A stretch of 64,000 nucleotides of DNA, taken from Flavipsychrobacter stenotrophus. Lineage in GTDB: Bacteria; Bacteroidota; Bacteroidia; Chitinophagales; Chitinophagaceae. The notes beneath the pieces are model-generated. The model saw only the letters and a list, made by a program, of their open reading frames with translations. It did not search any database and was not told the origin of the DNA. This document shows, piece by piece, positions 56,187 through 64,000 of the stretch; position 1 is the stretch's first letter, and each line of letters opens with the position of its first letter. Made by a program: the position numbers and the translations under genes. The DNA is taken from NCBI RefSeq assembly GCF_002954265.1, contig NZ_PPSL01000005.1, positions 248,001-312,000 on the forward strand. Reading direction: 5' to 3'.

Positions 56187-59100
56187 TTATATGGAAAATA
56201 ACTTATACTCATCTATGATCTCTCGCATAGACTGTCTGGCCATTACTATCATTCTTTTGATCATACTAATAGTATCGGGCGTTATCTCCTTTTTATGAAG
56301 ATTGGCTTCTATTGTATCTAATAAATGAAACAGGGCATCCGCACCAATGATACCAACCGAGTTCTTTAAATTATGCACTATAGACTCAATATTGTCGGTC
56401 TTATTTACCGCCATTTCATTTTCAAGCGCATCCAGCAATGGTGGTGTTTTGCTAAGGTATATCTCCAGTATTTCTTTTATGGCACTCAGGTCTCCGCCTA
56501 CAGCGTTGCGCAGGTAGTTGATGTTAGTTATCTTTTTCTCTACGATATGCTCCTTTTTAGGCAGCAGATCCCATATTTTCTGGTTCAGCTCTGCGGGGTT
56601 AAAGGGCTTGGAGATGTAGTCGTTCATACCCACCTTCACACAGTTCTCTCGTTCTCCCTGCATCACCGATGCTGTCATGGCCATGATCGGCGTGTTACAT
56701 TTTAGTTCCTTTCTTATTTTAGACGCCGTCTGCACACCGTTCATCTCGGGCATCTGTATGTCCATTAGTATCAGGTCGTAGTTATTCTGGGCCACCATAT
56801 CTACTGCTTTTGCCCCTCTGTCGGCAATAGACATTTTAGCGCCCCATTTTTCTATGGTATATTTCGCCACGCGCTGGTTCATTACATTGTCTTCTACCAA
56901 TAGTATATGATAGCCTTCCAGCGAATGTAATACCACCTCTTTAGGCTTAGCATTTTCAAGAAACTCAGCCGACTTAGCTAGTTTAAAATTGAAAGTGAAC
57001 GTAAAGGTGGTCCCCTTTCCTTCTCTGCTTATCACCTTTATCTCACCACCTTGCTGCTCTATCAGCTGCTTGGCAATAGTAAGGCCCAGTCCTGTACCCC
57101 CATACTTCCTGGTAGTATCACTTTCGGCCTGTGTAAAGCTCTCAAATATGGCCTGCACTTTATTCTCAGGAATACCTATACCGGTATCCGCTACAATAAA
57201 CTCCAGATTCATACCATCCGGCCTGTTTTCTTTTATGCGTACCTGTATGCTTATGCTACCCTTTTCGGTAAACTTAAGTGCATTGTCTGCCAGGTTAAGC
57301 AATACCTGATTAAGCCTTACAGGGTCTGCTACAAGCAGATCAGGCACCTGGCTATCTATCTGCGATATCAGCTGTATGCCTTTTTTATCAGCACCTGCTT
57401 TCAATGCGAATATCACACCATTCACCAGGTTCTTCAATGCGAAATCGGTTTCTTCAAATATCAGTTTGCCCGATTGTATCTTAGTAACATCAAGAATGTC
57501 ATTGATAATACGGATCATATTTACAGAAGACTCCTTGATACCGTCTACAAACTCTTGTTGCTCGGGTGTAAGCTGGGTTGTATTCAACAGGTTCACCATA
57601 CCCACCACACCATTCATGGGTGTGCGTATCTCATGGCTCATCTTACCGAGGAAGGTCTGCTGCATGTCTTTAGCTTCAGTAGCCAGCCTGGCCGCTTCCT
57701 GCATAGCCTCCTGTGTCTTCAGTCTTTCGGTAATGTCATACAGGGCAAACCGATACCCTATTATGTTATTGTTTTTCGTGATCAGCGTTGCCACCTGTTC
57801 TATCCACAGGCGCTCACCGGTACGTATAATTATGGGAAACAAAAAGGTTGTTTCCTCTATCTTATCCAGTAATTGTTTATTATAAAATGCTATCGCTTTC
57901 TTCCGCCACTCTCCATCATATATCGAGGCAAATAGTTTACCCAGCAGATCGCGGTTGCTGTAACCTATGGTCTTTTTCAACCTGCTGCTCACAAATGTAA
58001 ATCGTCCCTGCGTATCTGCCGTAAACAGCATCTGGGCCGATTCTTCAATCAGGTTGCGATACATAGCCTCACTTTCTTCCAGTGCCTCATTGGCCTTCTT
58101 CAGCTTGGTAATGTCAAACAGTATAGCCTTCGTACTCGCCAATGAACCTCCCTCATTATACACTGCGGTAAAATTAGCAGCTACTACTATCTCCGTTCCG
58201 TCCTTACTTTTTAGCGTAAGGTGTATATCTTTTAATGAACCATTTTTCTCAAACAGTAATTGACTATCGGCATATGCCCTTGCCGACTCTTCCGCCAGTA
58301 TGCCTTTTATAGCCATCCTGCCCACTACTTCGTCTCTGGTATACCCCAGCCAGCTAAGTTCTGTTTCGTTGATCTCTGTAAAGTATCCTTTTGTATCTGT
58401 TACATGATACCCGAATGGTGCACCCCTGAATTGATCAGTATTTTTAAGGTTGATTTCAAGCGGTTGTGCGCCATTTATTTTTGCTGGGAGTATCTCCTGC
58501 AACGTTCCATAAAGACCAACCAGCTGCTGCTCTTTATCCAGTCGCTTCCTGATGATCGCTTTTACCGTCTTCTCAGTTCCTCTCCTGGTCACAACTCTAA
58601 ACTCCAGTATCTCGGTATTTGTTTGCCTCGATGGTTTGGTAACCGCACGGTCTACTTTTATCGTATCTACGCGGTCCTTTCCTTTTTTTGTCACCTTTCT
58701 GAAATCATCCTGCTCCTCTGTACCACCTGCACCCGATATTCTGTCAAACGCGGCTTTGACTTTCTCTTTATCTGTTGGTGCTACAAAATTAAGCAAGGTA
58801 CGGTCTACAGTATACCTGTCCTCTTCGCTTATTTCCAGCAGGGTATACAAGCCATTGCTCCATGTAGTATCATGCGTATGTATGTTCAGTTCCCAACTGC
58901 CTGTCTTAGATAAGGCTTCCGCCTGGGCCAACTGCTCGCTTAGCAGTACCCTTGTAGTAAAGTCTATTTCATCTGCATCTGGTTGTTGCGTTATCGCAAT
59001 ACCACCGGCCTCATTACCCTTCGTTGCCCTTCTCAATTCCAGCAGTGTCATTACAGACTGCGCCAGTGTACGGAATGCCGACCGCTGTACCTCATTTAAT

Positions 59101-59513
59101 TTATGCGGGTTAGGCGACATAATGGAGAGCGTGCCTAATCTGTAGCCTTCCTTATTGATCAACGGTACACCGGCATAATAGCTGATCCTCTTTACACCGG
59201 TAACCAATGGATTTTTAGCAAATCGGGTGTCACCGAGCGGATTGGTCACTTCAAATAGTTCATCATCCAGTATCGTGTATCGGCAAAAAGACTGATCGCG
59301 GGAAAGTTCTTCCATGTCAAGACCTATCCGCGATTTGATCCACTGGACATTGTCATCTATAAAGCTAATAAGGGCAATTGGTGTATTGCACACCCGTGCC
59401 GTCAATTGAGTAATGTTATCAAAATCCTGCTCGGGTAACATATCTAATATATCATAAGACCTTAAAGCCGCTATTCTACCTTCCTCATGCCTCGATAAGG
59501 GTAATTCATCCAT
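56187..59513 (-). CDS. GAF-PAS hybrid histidine kinase with receiver and HPt domains
   Basis: About 1108 residues from the ATG at 59513 (the GTG at 59519 is less likely). Numbering below counts from the GTG. GAF domain about 20-165 (VCNTPIALISFIDDNVQWIKS); three PAS regions about 200-340, 360-475 and 480-600; HisKA FLGKMSHEIRTPMNGVVGM (H629); HATPase with LADNALKFTEKG, VADTGIGIP and GGTGLGLTIAKQLIE; receiver HILLVEDNVMNQRV...LILMDIQMPEMNG (D920); C-terminal HPt IVHNLKNSVGIIGA (H1049). No membrane helices. It contains every element for an intramolecular phosphorelay ending on the HPt, which can pass phosphate to the lone receiver at 52936. Confidence 0.95.
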   Translation of the reverse strand: MDELPLSRHEEGRIAALRSYDILDMLPEQDFDNITQLTARVCNTPIALISFIDDNVQWIKSRIGLDMEELSRDQSFCRYTILDDELFEVTNPLGDTRFAKNPLVTGVKRISYYAGVPLINKEGYRLGTLSIMSPNPHKLNEVQRSAFRTLAQSVMTLLELRRATKGNEAGGIAITQQPDADEIDFTTRVLLSEQLAQAEALSKTGSWELNIHTHDTTWSNGLYTLLEISEEDRYTVDRTLLNFVAPTDKEKVKAAFDRISGAGGTEEQDDFRKVTKKGKDRVDTIKVDRAVTKPSRQTNTEILEFRVVTRRGTEKTVKAIIRKRLDKEQQLVGLYGTLQEILPAKINGAQPLEINLKNTDQFRGAPFGYHVTDTKGYFTEINETELSWLGYTRDEVVGRMAIKGILAEESARAYADSQLLFEKNGSLKDIHLTLKSKDGTEIVVAANFTAVYNEGGSLASTKAILFDITKLKKANEALEESEAMYRNLIEESAQMLFTADTQGRFTFVSSRLKKTIGYSNRDLLGKLFASIYDGEWRKKAIAFYNKQLLDKIEETTFLFPIIIRTGERLWIEQVATLITKNNNIIGYRFALYDITERLKTQEAMQEAARLATEAKDMQQTFLGKMSHEIRTPMNGVVGMVNLLNTTQLTPEQQEFVDGIKESSVNMIRIINDILDVTKIQSGKLIFEETDFALKNLVNGVIFALKAGADKKGIQLISQIDSQVPDLLVADPVRLNQVLLNLADNALKFTEKGSISIQVRIKENRPDGMNLEFIVADTGIGIPENKVQAIFESFTQAESDTTRKYGGTGLGLTIAKQLIEQQGGEIKVISREGKGTTFTFTFNFKLAKSAEFLENAKPKEVVLHSLEGYHILLVEDNVMNQRVAKYTIEKWGAKMSIADRGAKAVDMVAQNNYDLILMDIQMPEMNGVQTASKIRKELKCNTPIMAMTASVMQGERENCVKVGMNDYISKPFNPAELNQKIWDLLPKKEHIVEKKITNINYLRNAVGGDLSAIKEILEIYLSKTPPLLDALENEMAVNKTDNIESIVHNLKNSVGIIGADALFHLLDTIEANLHKKEITPDTISMIKRMIVMARQSMREIIDEYKLFSI

Positions 59514-59653
59514 ATGCACTACCTATTGATAAAATAATTTATAGCAATATTAGTAAACCGAATTGAGAATAAGTCCATATATAACATACCTCAGTGTTAA
59601 TGTCAGAAACATATAGACATTTTCAACTTCTTGTTATTTTTAATAGCTTTTTA

Positions 59654-61420
59654 TTAAGGAATAACCGTTTGTTCTACAGCAGTATACAGGTTGTGGTAAG
59701 ATCCCTGAAGTGAAATAAGTTCCTCATGACTACCCCTCTCAGTGATCACACCATGATCCATCACTATTATCTCATCGGCCATGCGGATAGTGGAAAGGCG
59801 GTGAGCTATAACTATTGACGTACGTCCTTTAATCAAAGTATCGATGGCATGTTGTATCAATTGCTCACTCTCACTGTCTACAGAAGAGGTAGCCTCATCC
59901 AGAATGAGTATAGAAGGATTGTACAGTAATGCACGGGCAAATGACAATAGCTGCCGCTGGCCCTGCGAAAGCGTATTGCCCCGCTCCATAATATCGAAAT
60001 GATAGCCACCGGGCAGGCGCATAATGAAATCATGTATGCCCAGTATCTTTGCCACTTCCTCTACTTTACTTACTGGTATATCGGTATTGCGGAGCGTAAT
60101 ATTATCATAAATAGTTCCGGAGAACAGGAACACATCCTGCAATACTATGCCCACATGCTGGCGAAGAGTGTAAATGTCATATTCATGAAGGTTAATACCG
60201 TCTATGAATATCTCTCCACTACTTATCTCATATTGTCGGTTAAGAATGCTTATCAATGATGACTTGCCCGCACCGGTATGACCTACCACGGCCATTGTCT
60301 TGCCTGCATCCAGCTTGAAGGAAACGCCCTTCAACACCGGCACACCCTCTTTATAACTAAACCGCACATCCTTAAATTCTACTGCTCCCTTTATGGTTGC
60401 AGGCTGCAAAGTACCGTTGTGCTGCATGTTCTCCTGGCTGTCCAATACCCCAAATACACGCTCACCGGCTATTACCCCCATCTGCAGTACGTTAAATTTA
60501 TCGGCCAGCATACGTAGAGGACGAAACAACAGGTTGATGTACATCACAAATGCTATAATAACCCCCATAGATGCGCCATGATGCAGATATCTTACCGCAC
60601 CATACCATACCAATAAGCCAAGCGACAACGCAAGAATAATTTCCACCACGGGAAAAAAAACAGAATAAGCAAAAATGCCCTTGATGTTAGCATTACGATG
60701 CTCCTTATTGATCTCTTTAAATTTGTTCATCTCGCGCTGCTCAGCTGCAAATACCTGCACTATATACATACCGGTAAGATGCTCCTGCACAAATGCATTG
60801 AGCGCCGCCACCGCATTGCGCACCCGCTGAAACGATTTATTCACACTCTCCTTAAAGATGTATGTAGCCACTATAAGGATCGGGAACACCGCCAAACATA
60901 CCAACGTAAGTCGCCAGTCTGTAAACAGCATTACGGTGATGATAGACAGAATCGTCATAACATCCGCAGCTATAGATATGATCCCTTCAGAGAACACGTC
61001 ATTCACCGATTCCAGGTCATTCACTGTGCGCGTGGTAAGCATCCCGATCGCATTCTTATCGTAGTAAGCTATGTTCTGAAAAAGTATCTTCTTAAATACA
61101 GCTTTACGAATATCATTCACCACCGTTTGCCCCAGCCAATTGATACGATACATAAACCAGAACCGTACAAAACTCTCCACCATCAATATAACCAGCTGTA
61201 ACGCGCTAATTCTGATCAACATATCCAGCATATGCCCCTTTATGTAATGATCTACCGAAAACTGAATTAGATACGGCCGTAACGGAGATACCATAGCCAG
61301 ACTAATAGACAAGAACAAAGAAAACTGCAATGTTTTCTTATACGGCGCCGTATAAGAAAACAACCTCCGCAATAAATGCAGATCAATCAGCTTCTTCTTG
61401 GGTTCTTTAGTCTTACTCAT
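59654..61420 (-). CDS. ABC exporter, ATP-binding/permease fusion (MsbA-like)
   Basis: 588 residues: a six-helix type I exporter membrane domain to about 325 (LFLSISLAMVSPLRPYLIQ onwards), then a nucleotide-binding domain. Walker A is VVGHTGAGKSSLI, the Q-loop VGIVLQDVFLFSGTI, the signature TLSQGQRQLLSFARALL, Walker B PSILILDEATSSVDSES, and the H-loop SIVIAHRLSTIRMADEI. It is a half-size transporter working as a homodimer or heterodimer. Close relatives export lipids or drugs; the substrate is unknown. No second half-transporter gene is adjacent. Confidence 0.93.
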   Translation of the reverse strand: MSKTKEPKKKLIDLHLLRRLFSYTAPYKKTLQFSLFLSISLAMVSPLRPYLIQFSVDHYIKGHMLDMLIRISALQLVILMVESFVRFWFMYRINWLGQTVVNDIRKAVFKKILFQNIAYYDKNAIGMLTTRTVNDLESVNDVFSEGIISIAADVMTILSIITVMLFTDWRLTLVCLAVFPILIVATYIFKESVNKSFQRVRNAVAALNAFVQEHLTGMYIVQVFAAEQREMNKFKEINKEHRNANIKGIFAYSVFFPVVEIILALSLGLLVWYGAVRYLHHGASMGVIIAFVMYINLLFRPLRMLADKFNVLQMGVIAGERVFGVLDSQENMQHNGTLQPATIKGAVEFKDVRFSYKEGVPVLKGVSFKLDAGKTMAVVGHTGAGKSSLISILNRQYEISSGEIFIDGINLHEYDIYTLRQHVGIVLQDVFLFSGTIYDNITLRNTDIPVSKVEEVAKILGIHDFIMRLPGGYHFDIMERGNTLSQGQRQLLSFARALLYNPSILILDEATSSVDSESEQLIQHAIDTLIKGRTSIVIAHRLSTIRMADEIIVMDHGVITERGSHEELISLQGSYHNLYTAVEQTVIP

Positions 61421-61453
61421 TTGTTATTTAGTCCTTTTCATCACATCTGCTCC

Positions 61454-61514
61454 CGAATGTCATAGTGAGCCTGATTTTACACTAGCCTGCCGAAGTGCCG
61501 AACCACGACATTCG
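61454..61514. repeat. REP-like imperfect palindrome
   Basis: CGAATGTC (61454-61461) and GACATTCG (61507-61514) with further partial pairing inside, between the ABC exporter and prfB. Confidence 0.45.
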
Positions 61515-61600
61515 CACGGGACGTATTCGTTTTGTACGCACCAGGAACACCCAACACTACACACTTTTAACTTCTCACTTTTGATTTTTAACTTAATTTC

Positions 61601-62686
61601 TTACTCCTCATTAGCCTGCATCAAATAGGCCTTAATAAAATCATCTATCTCACCATCCATCACCGGCCCCACATTACCCACTTCATAGTCTGTGCGGTGG
61701 TCTTTTATCATTTTATACGGGTGAAACACATACGAACGTATCTGTGACCCCCACTCTATTTTCTTCTTATTGGCATTGTTGGCATTCAGCACTTCCTGGC
61801 GCTTGCGTAGTTCTTCTTCATACAAGCGGCTCTTCAGCATGGTCATGGCCTTTTCACGATTCTCACCCTGCGTACGGGCTATCTGGCACTCTACTATAAT
61901 TCCACTCGGAATGTGCTTCAATCTTACCGCCGTTTCCACCTTGTTCACATTCTGTCCGCCCGACCCACCAGATCTGAAGAACGCCCACTCCACATCCGCC
62001 GGACTCACCTGTATATCTATCGTATCATCTATCACCGGGTAAACATACACTGATGCAAACGAAGTATGCCTGCGTGCATTACTATCAAACGGAGAAATAC
62101 GTACCAACCGGTGTACACCACTTTCTGCTTTCAATAGTCCATAGGCAAACTCGCCGTCAAACTCCAGCGTAGCTTGTTTGATACCGGCACCATCTCCATA
62201 TTGCGTATCCACTTCCAGCACCTTCCAGCCTTGCTTCTCGCCATACATGCGGTACATACGCAGCAGCATCTCAGCCCAGTCCTGGCTTTCTGTACCACCT
62301 GCACCACTATTGATGACCACCATACAGGTCATCTCATCCTCCGGCTTGTCCAGCGTACTCTTAAACTCTAGTTCGTCTATTGCCTTCAGTGTGCTGGCAT
62401 AGGTTTCTTTAACTTCCTCCTCGGTCGCTTCGCCTTCTTTCCAGAAGTCAAACAGCACCGCGCAGTCGTCTATCCTGGCATTTACGCTATCGTAAAGCCC
62501 TATCCAGTAATTATTGATCTTTACTTCCTTAAGTATTCCTGTGGCGCGTACATTATCGTCCCAGAACCCAGGCGATAACGTTAACTGCTTGTCGCTTTCC
62601 TGCTTGGCCAGCCTTTCTTCTATGCGCAAAAAACGGTGCAAATGCGCTATTCGCGCCTGCATGTCTTTCAATTGTTCCTGTGTCAT
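61601..62686 (-). CDS. prfB: peptide chain release factor 2
   Basis: 361 residues. RF2 releases peptides at UAA and UGA. Seen: an N-terminal helical domain, SPF recognition tripeptide in [22 protein letters not shown], and the catalytic GGQ in [20 protein letters not shown]. Unlike most RF2 genes, the frame is continuous from MTQEQLKDM; the place where the programmed CUU-UGA shift usually lies (around [13 protein letters not shown]) has no stop, so autoregulation by frameshifting is absent. No partner lysS is seen nearby. Confidence 0.97.
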   Translation of the reverse strand: MTQEQLKDMQARIAHLHRFLRIEERLAKQESDKQLTLSPGFWDDNVRATGILKEVKINNYWIGLYDSVNARIDDCAVLFDFWKEGEATEEEVKETYASTLKAIDELEFKSTLDKPEDEMTCMVVINSGAGGTESQDWAEMLLRMYRMYGEKQGWKVLEVDTQYGDGAGIKQATLEFDGEFAYGLLKAESGVHRLVRISPFDSNARRHTSFASVYVYPVIDDTIDIQVSPADVEWAFFRSGGSGGQNVNKVETAVRLKHIPSGIIVECQIARTQGENREKAMTMLKSRLYEEELRKRQEVLNANNANKKKIEWGSQIRSYVFHPYKMIKDHRTDYEVGNVGPVMDGEIDDFIKAYLMQANEE

Positions 62687-62837
62687 TGCTATTGCAAATG
62701 TAAGTGAATACCTATTATGTTACTATTAGCCTTTAATGCTTCCCTCACTTGTTTTCATCCATTCACCGCCTCTATAATATTAATAGTATATCGGCGATCT
62801 GTGCAATCTGCCTGATCTGTGATTCAGACATAAAAAA

Positions 62838-62858
62838 ACGGGCGGCAAGGCCACCCGT
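62838..62858 (-). terminator. terminator of the DUF6580 gene
   Basis: ACGGGCGGC / GCCACCCGT stem with one mismatch and AAG loop; on the minus strand a T7 run follows. Confidence 0.85.
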
Positions 62859-62880
62859 CAAGTATTTTCTATTCAACTAT

Positions 62881-63435
62881 TTATAATTCCGCTTTCTTCA
62901 GCTTATCGGCAAACAAACGCTGAGCAAGGAAGAAACCACCAAACAATAAAATACCACCTACCATATCGCCGGCAATGGTATTACGGAAGAATGGTATCGC
63001 ATCTACATACGTCTTTGTTAACCCGCCAAGGCTATAACCATTATATCCCGACATAAAATAACCAAAGTTAGAAACCAGGAAGAACATGCCTGATGCGCCA
63101 AATACATACGCCAAAACGCTTACCGGCTTAGGCTGCTTCATGGCAAAACCCAGCATAGTAGCCAACGCAAGTGCTGCATAGTTAAAGAACTGACCAGGAT
63201 AAAAACCTGGAGTATTAGTAAATAACTGGAAATAAGTATCGGCTATGAACTGGCCTGCCAATGGCACCATCAGCGCCAATGTCTTCCTGTCCTTAATGAT
63301 AGCGCCGCTAAAAAGGCCCAGAGCTGCCATCGGTACAAAGTTATAGAAATGCATATTTGCATTTACTATACGCAATATAGTAGCACTTACTACCAGCGTT
63401 ATTGCTATTAAACTGTTTATATCGGTACGTTTCAT
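62881..63435 (-). CDS. DUF6580-type putative membrane transport protein
   Basis: About 184 residues from the ATG at 63435 (MKRTDINSLIAITLVVSATILR); the upstream frame adds ten residues of doubtful value. Five to six hydrophobic segments, with NFVPMAALGLFSGAIIKDRKTLALMVPLAGQFIADTYFQL and SNFGYFMSGYNGYSLGGLTKTYVDAIPFFRNTIAGDMVGGILLFG, follow a Bacteroidota family of small integral membrane proteins that resembles the S-component fold of ECF transporters. Substrate unknown. It ends at its own terminator. Confidence 0.8.
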   Translation of the reverse strand: MKRTDINSLIAITLVVSATILRIVNANMHFYNFVPMAALGLFSGAIIKDRKTLALMVPLAGQFIADTYFQLFTNTPGFYPGQFFNYAALALATMLGFAMKQPKPVSVLAYVFGASGMFFLVSNFGYFMSGYNGYSLGGLTKTYVDAIPFFRNTIAGDMVGGILLFGGFFLAQRLFADKLKKAEL

Positions 63436-63642
63436 TATTGTGATTGTAAGAACAAAAATACACAACTATAGCTAAATAAAAAGCAGCACGGCTATTATTA
63501 ATGGATATAGTGCAATATGCCGACAACTTCTGCGTCTCTCCCCCTCATTTTTCTATTCAGCGCATCACCACGCTCCAACCCCAGCTTTTGACCTTCTACT
63601 TTAGCCTTTCTAATCTCTTAACTATCTATTATCTATTATCTA

Positions 63643-64000
63643 CTACTTCGTCGTCAACCTATAGACCACTCCTCCATCACCTGCCACCAGCAGATCGTTA
63701 TTCGGACAAACGGCAATGCTGCGCAACGCCAGTGTTGTAAACCGGTCATATTCCGACCAATGATGGCCACTATCTTCAGTATATACCACAGTCCCGTCGT
63801 CGCACGATGCCCAGCCCTTATTCTTGTCTTTAAATACAATGCTTAGCATCCTGTAGCGGGGTAAAGTAATATCATTGCCATTGCGGCGCTTGTCCCAATG
63901 TGCACCACCGTCATCACTATGATATACGCTACCCGCATAACCACAAAGCCACATATCATTCCCTTTTATATCAAGACAGGTAAATTTATCATCTGCAGGA
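63643..64000 (-). CDS. YCF48/BNR-repeat protein, C-terminal part (cut by window edge)
   Basis: The minus-strand frame is open from the right edge (DDKFTCLDIKGNDMWLCG) to the stop at 63643, so the N-terminal part is missing. It shows beta-propeller YCF48-type repeats: MWLCGYAGSVYHSDDGGAHW, GWASCDDGTVVYTEDSGHHW, LLVAGDGGVVYRLT. Such proteins in Bacteroidota are often exported and resemble photosystem II assembly factors only in fold. The internal ATG at 63954 is not the true start. Confidence 0.8.
   Translation of the reverse strand, partial: PADDKFTCLDIKGNDMWLCGYAGSVYHSDDGGAHWDKRRNGNDITLPRYRMLSIVFKDKNKGWASCDDGTVVYTEDSGHHWSEYDRFTTLALRSIAVCPNNDLLVAGDGGVVYRLTTK

Noticed and set aside
57051-57872. 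273-codon plus-strand frame inside the hybrid kinase gene
   Set aside because: It is antisense to the HisKA/HATPase region and has no recognisable domain.

Overview
The window is a contiguous chromosomal piece of a Bacteroidota bacterium, most likely in or near the Chitinophagales. The evidence is type IX secretion (T9SS) C-terminal sorting domains on four secreted proteins, several TAnnTTTG -7 promoter boxes, few Shine-Dalgarno sequences, TonB-dependent receptors, the PRiA4_ORF3 and DUF1573 families, and housekeeping genes of Bacteroidota type (tsaE, lspA, zapA, topA, miaA, pyrG, purC, ispF, prfB). I saw no rRNA, tRNA, CRISPR array, complete insertion sequence or prophage.

Layout. Positions 1-6600 are an AT-rich accessory stretch. 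It holds a YfiR-TonB receptor pair cut by the window edge, a tandem pair of zinc-finger/nuclease-fold genes (CoiA-like plus DUF559/Vsr-like), a small unknown gene, a decayed gene with a nonsense codon and compensating frameshifts, and intergenic repeats. From 6600 to 8800 a DinB gene and an outer-membrane protein gene lie between two copies of a ~100-bp hairpin-rich repeat. From 8800 to 34200 the content is mainly core: a T9SS metalloprotease, tsaE, lspA-zapA, tsaC, a GT9 glycosyltransferase, three tandem DUF1573 genes, rnhB, an AI-2E-type permease, a SirB1-like protein, topA, three more T9SS cargo proteins (one an M1 peptidase), miaA with an orphan HigA-like gene, rpmI-rplT, pyrG, and RidA and VOC proteins.

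From 34200 to 46000 there is a tiny gene behind a near-perfect sigma-54 promoter, a single-domain response regulator, a vWA membrane protein, a second TonB receptor, adenine deaminase followed by a secreted-protein gene split by an in-frame UAA, a lipoprotein, and a WG-repeat protein. From 46000 to 64000 are ispF, an RsmI-like methyltransferase, a tail-specific protease, a LysE exporter, purC, a second AI-2E permease broken by one extra G in a G7 run, a three-gene phosphorelay cluster (hybrid kinase with HPt, PAS kinase with a degenerate receiver, lone receiver), an ABC exporter, prfB without the programmed frameshift, a DUF6580 membrane protein and a YCF48-like fragment.

Working together: tsaE and tsaC both serve t6A tRNA modification and miaA serves i6A. 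lspA matures the lipoproteins encoded here. The T9SS cargo genes depend on a secretion apparatus outside the window. No single spectacular new system stands out. The best candidates for something undescribed are the CoiA-like/DUF559 nuclease pair in the AT-rich island and the sigma-54-driven 63-residue protein. All function calls come from reading motifs by eye; no database search was run.
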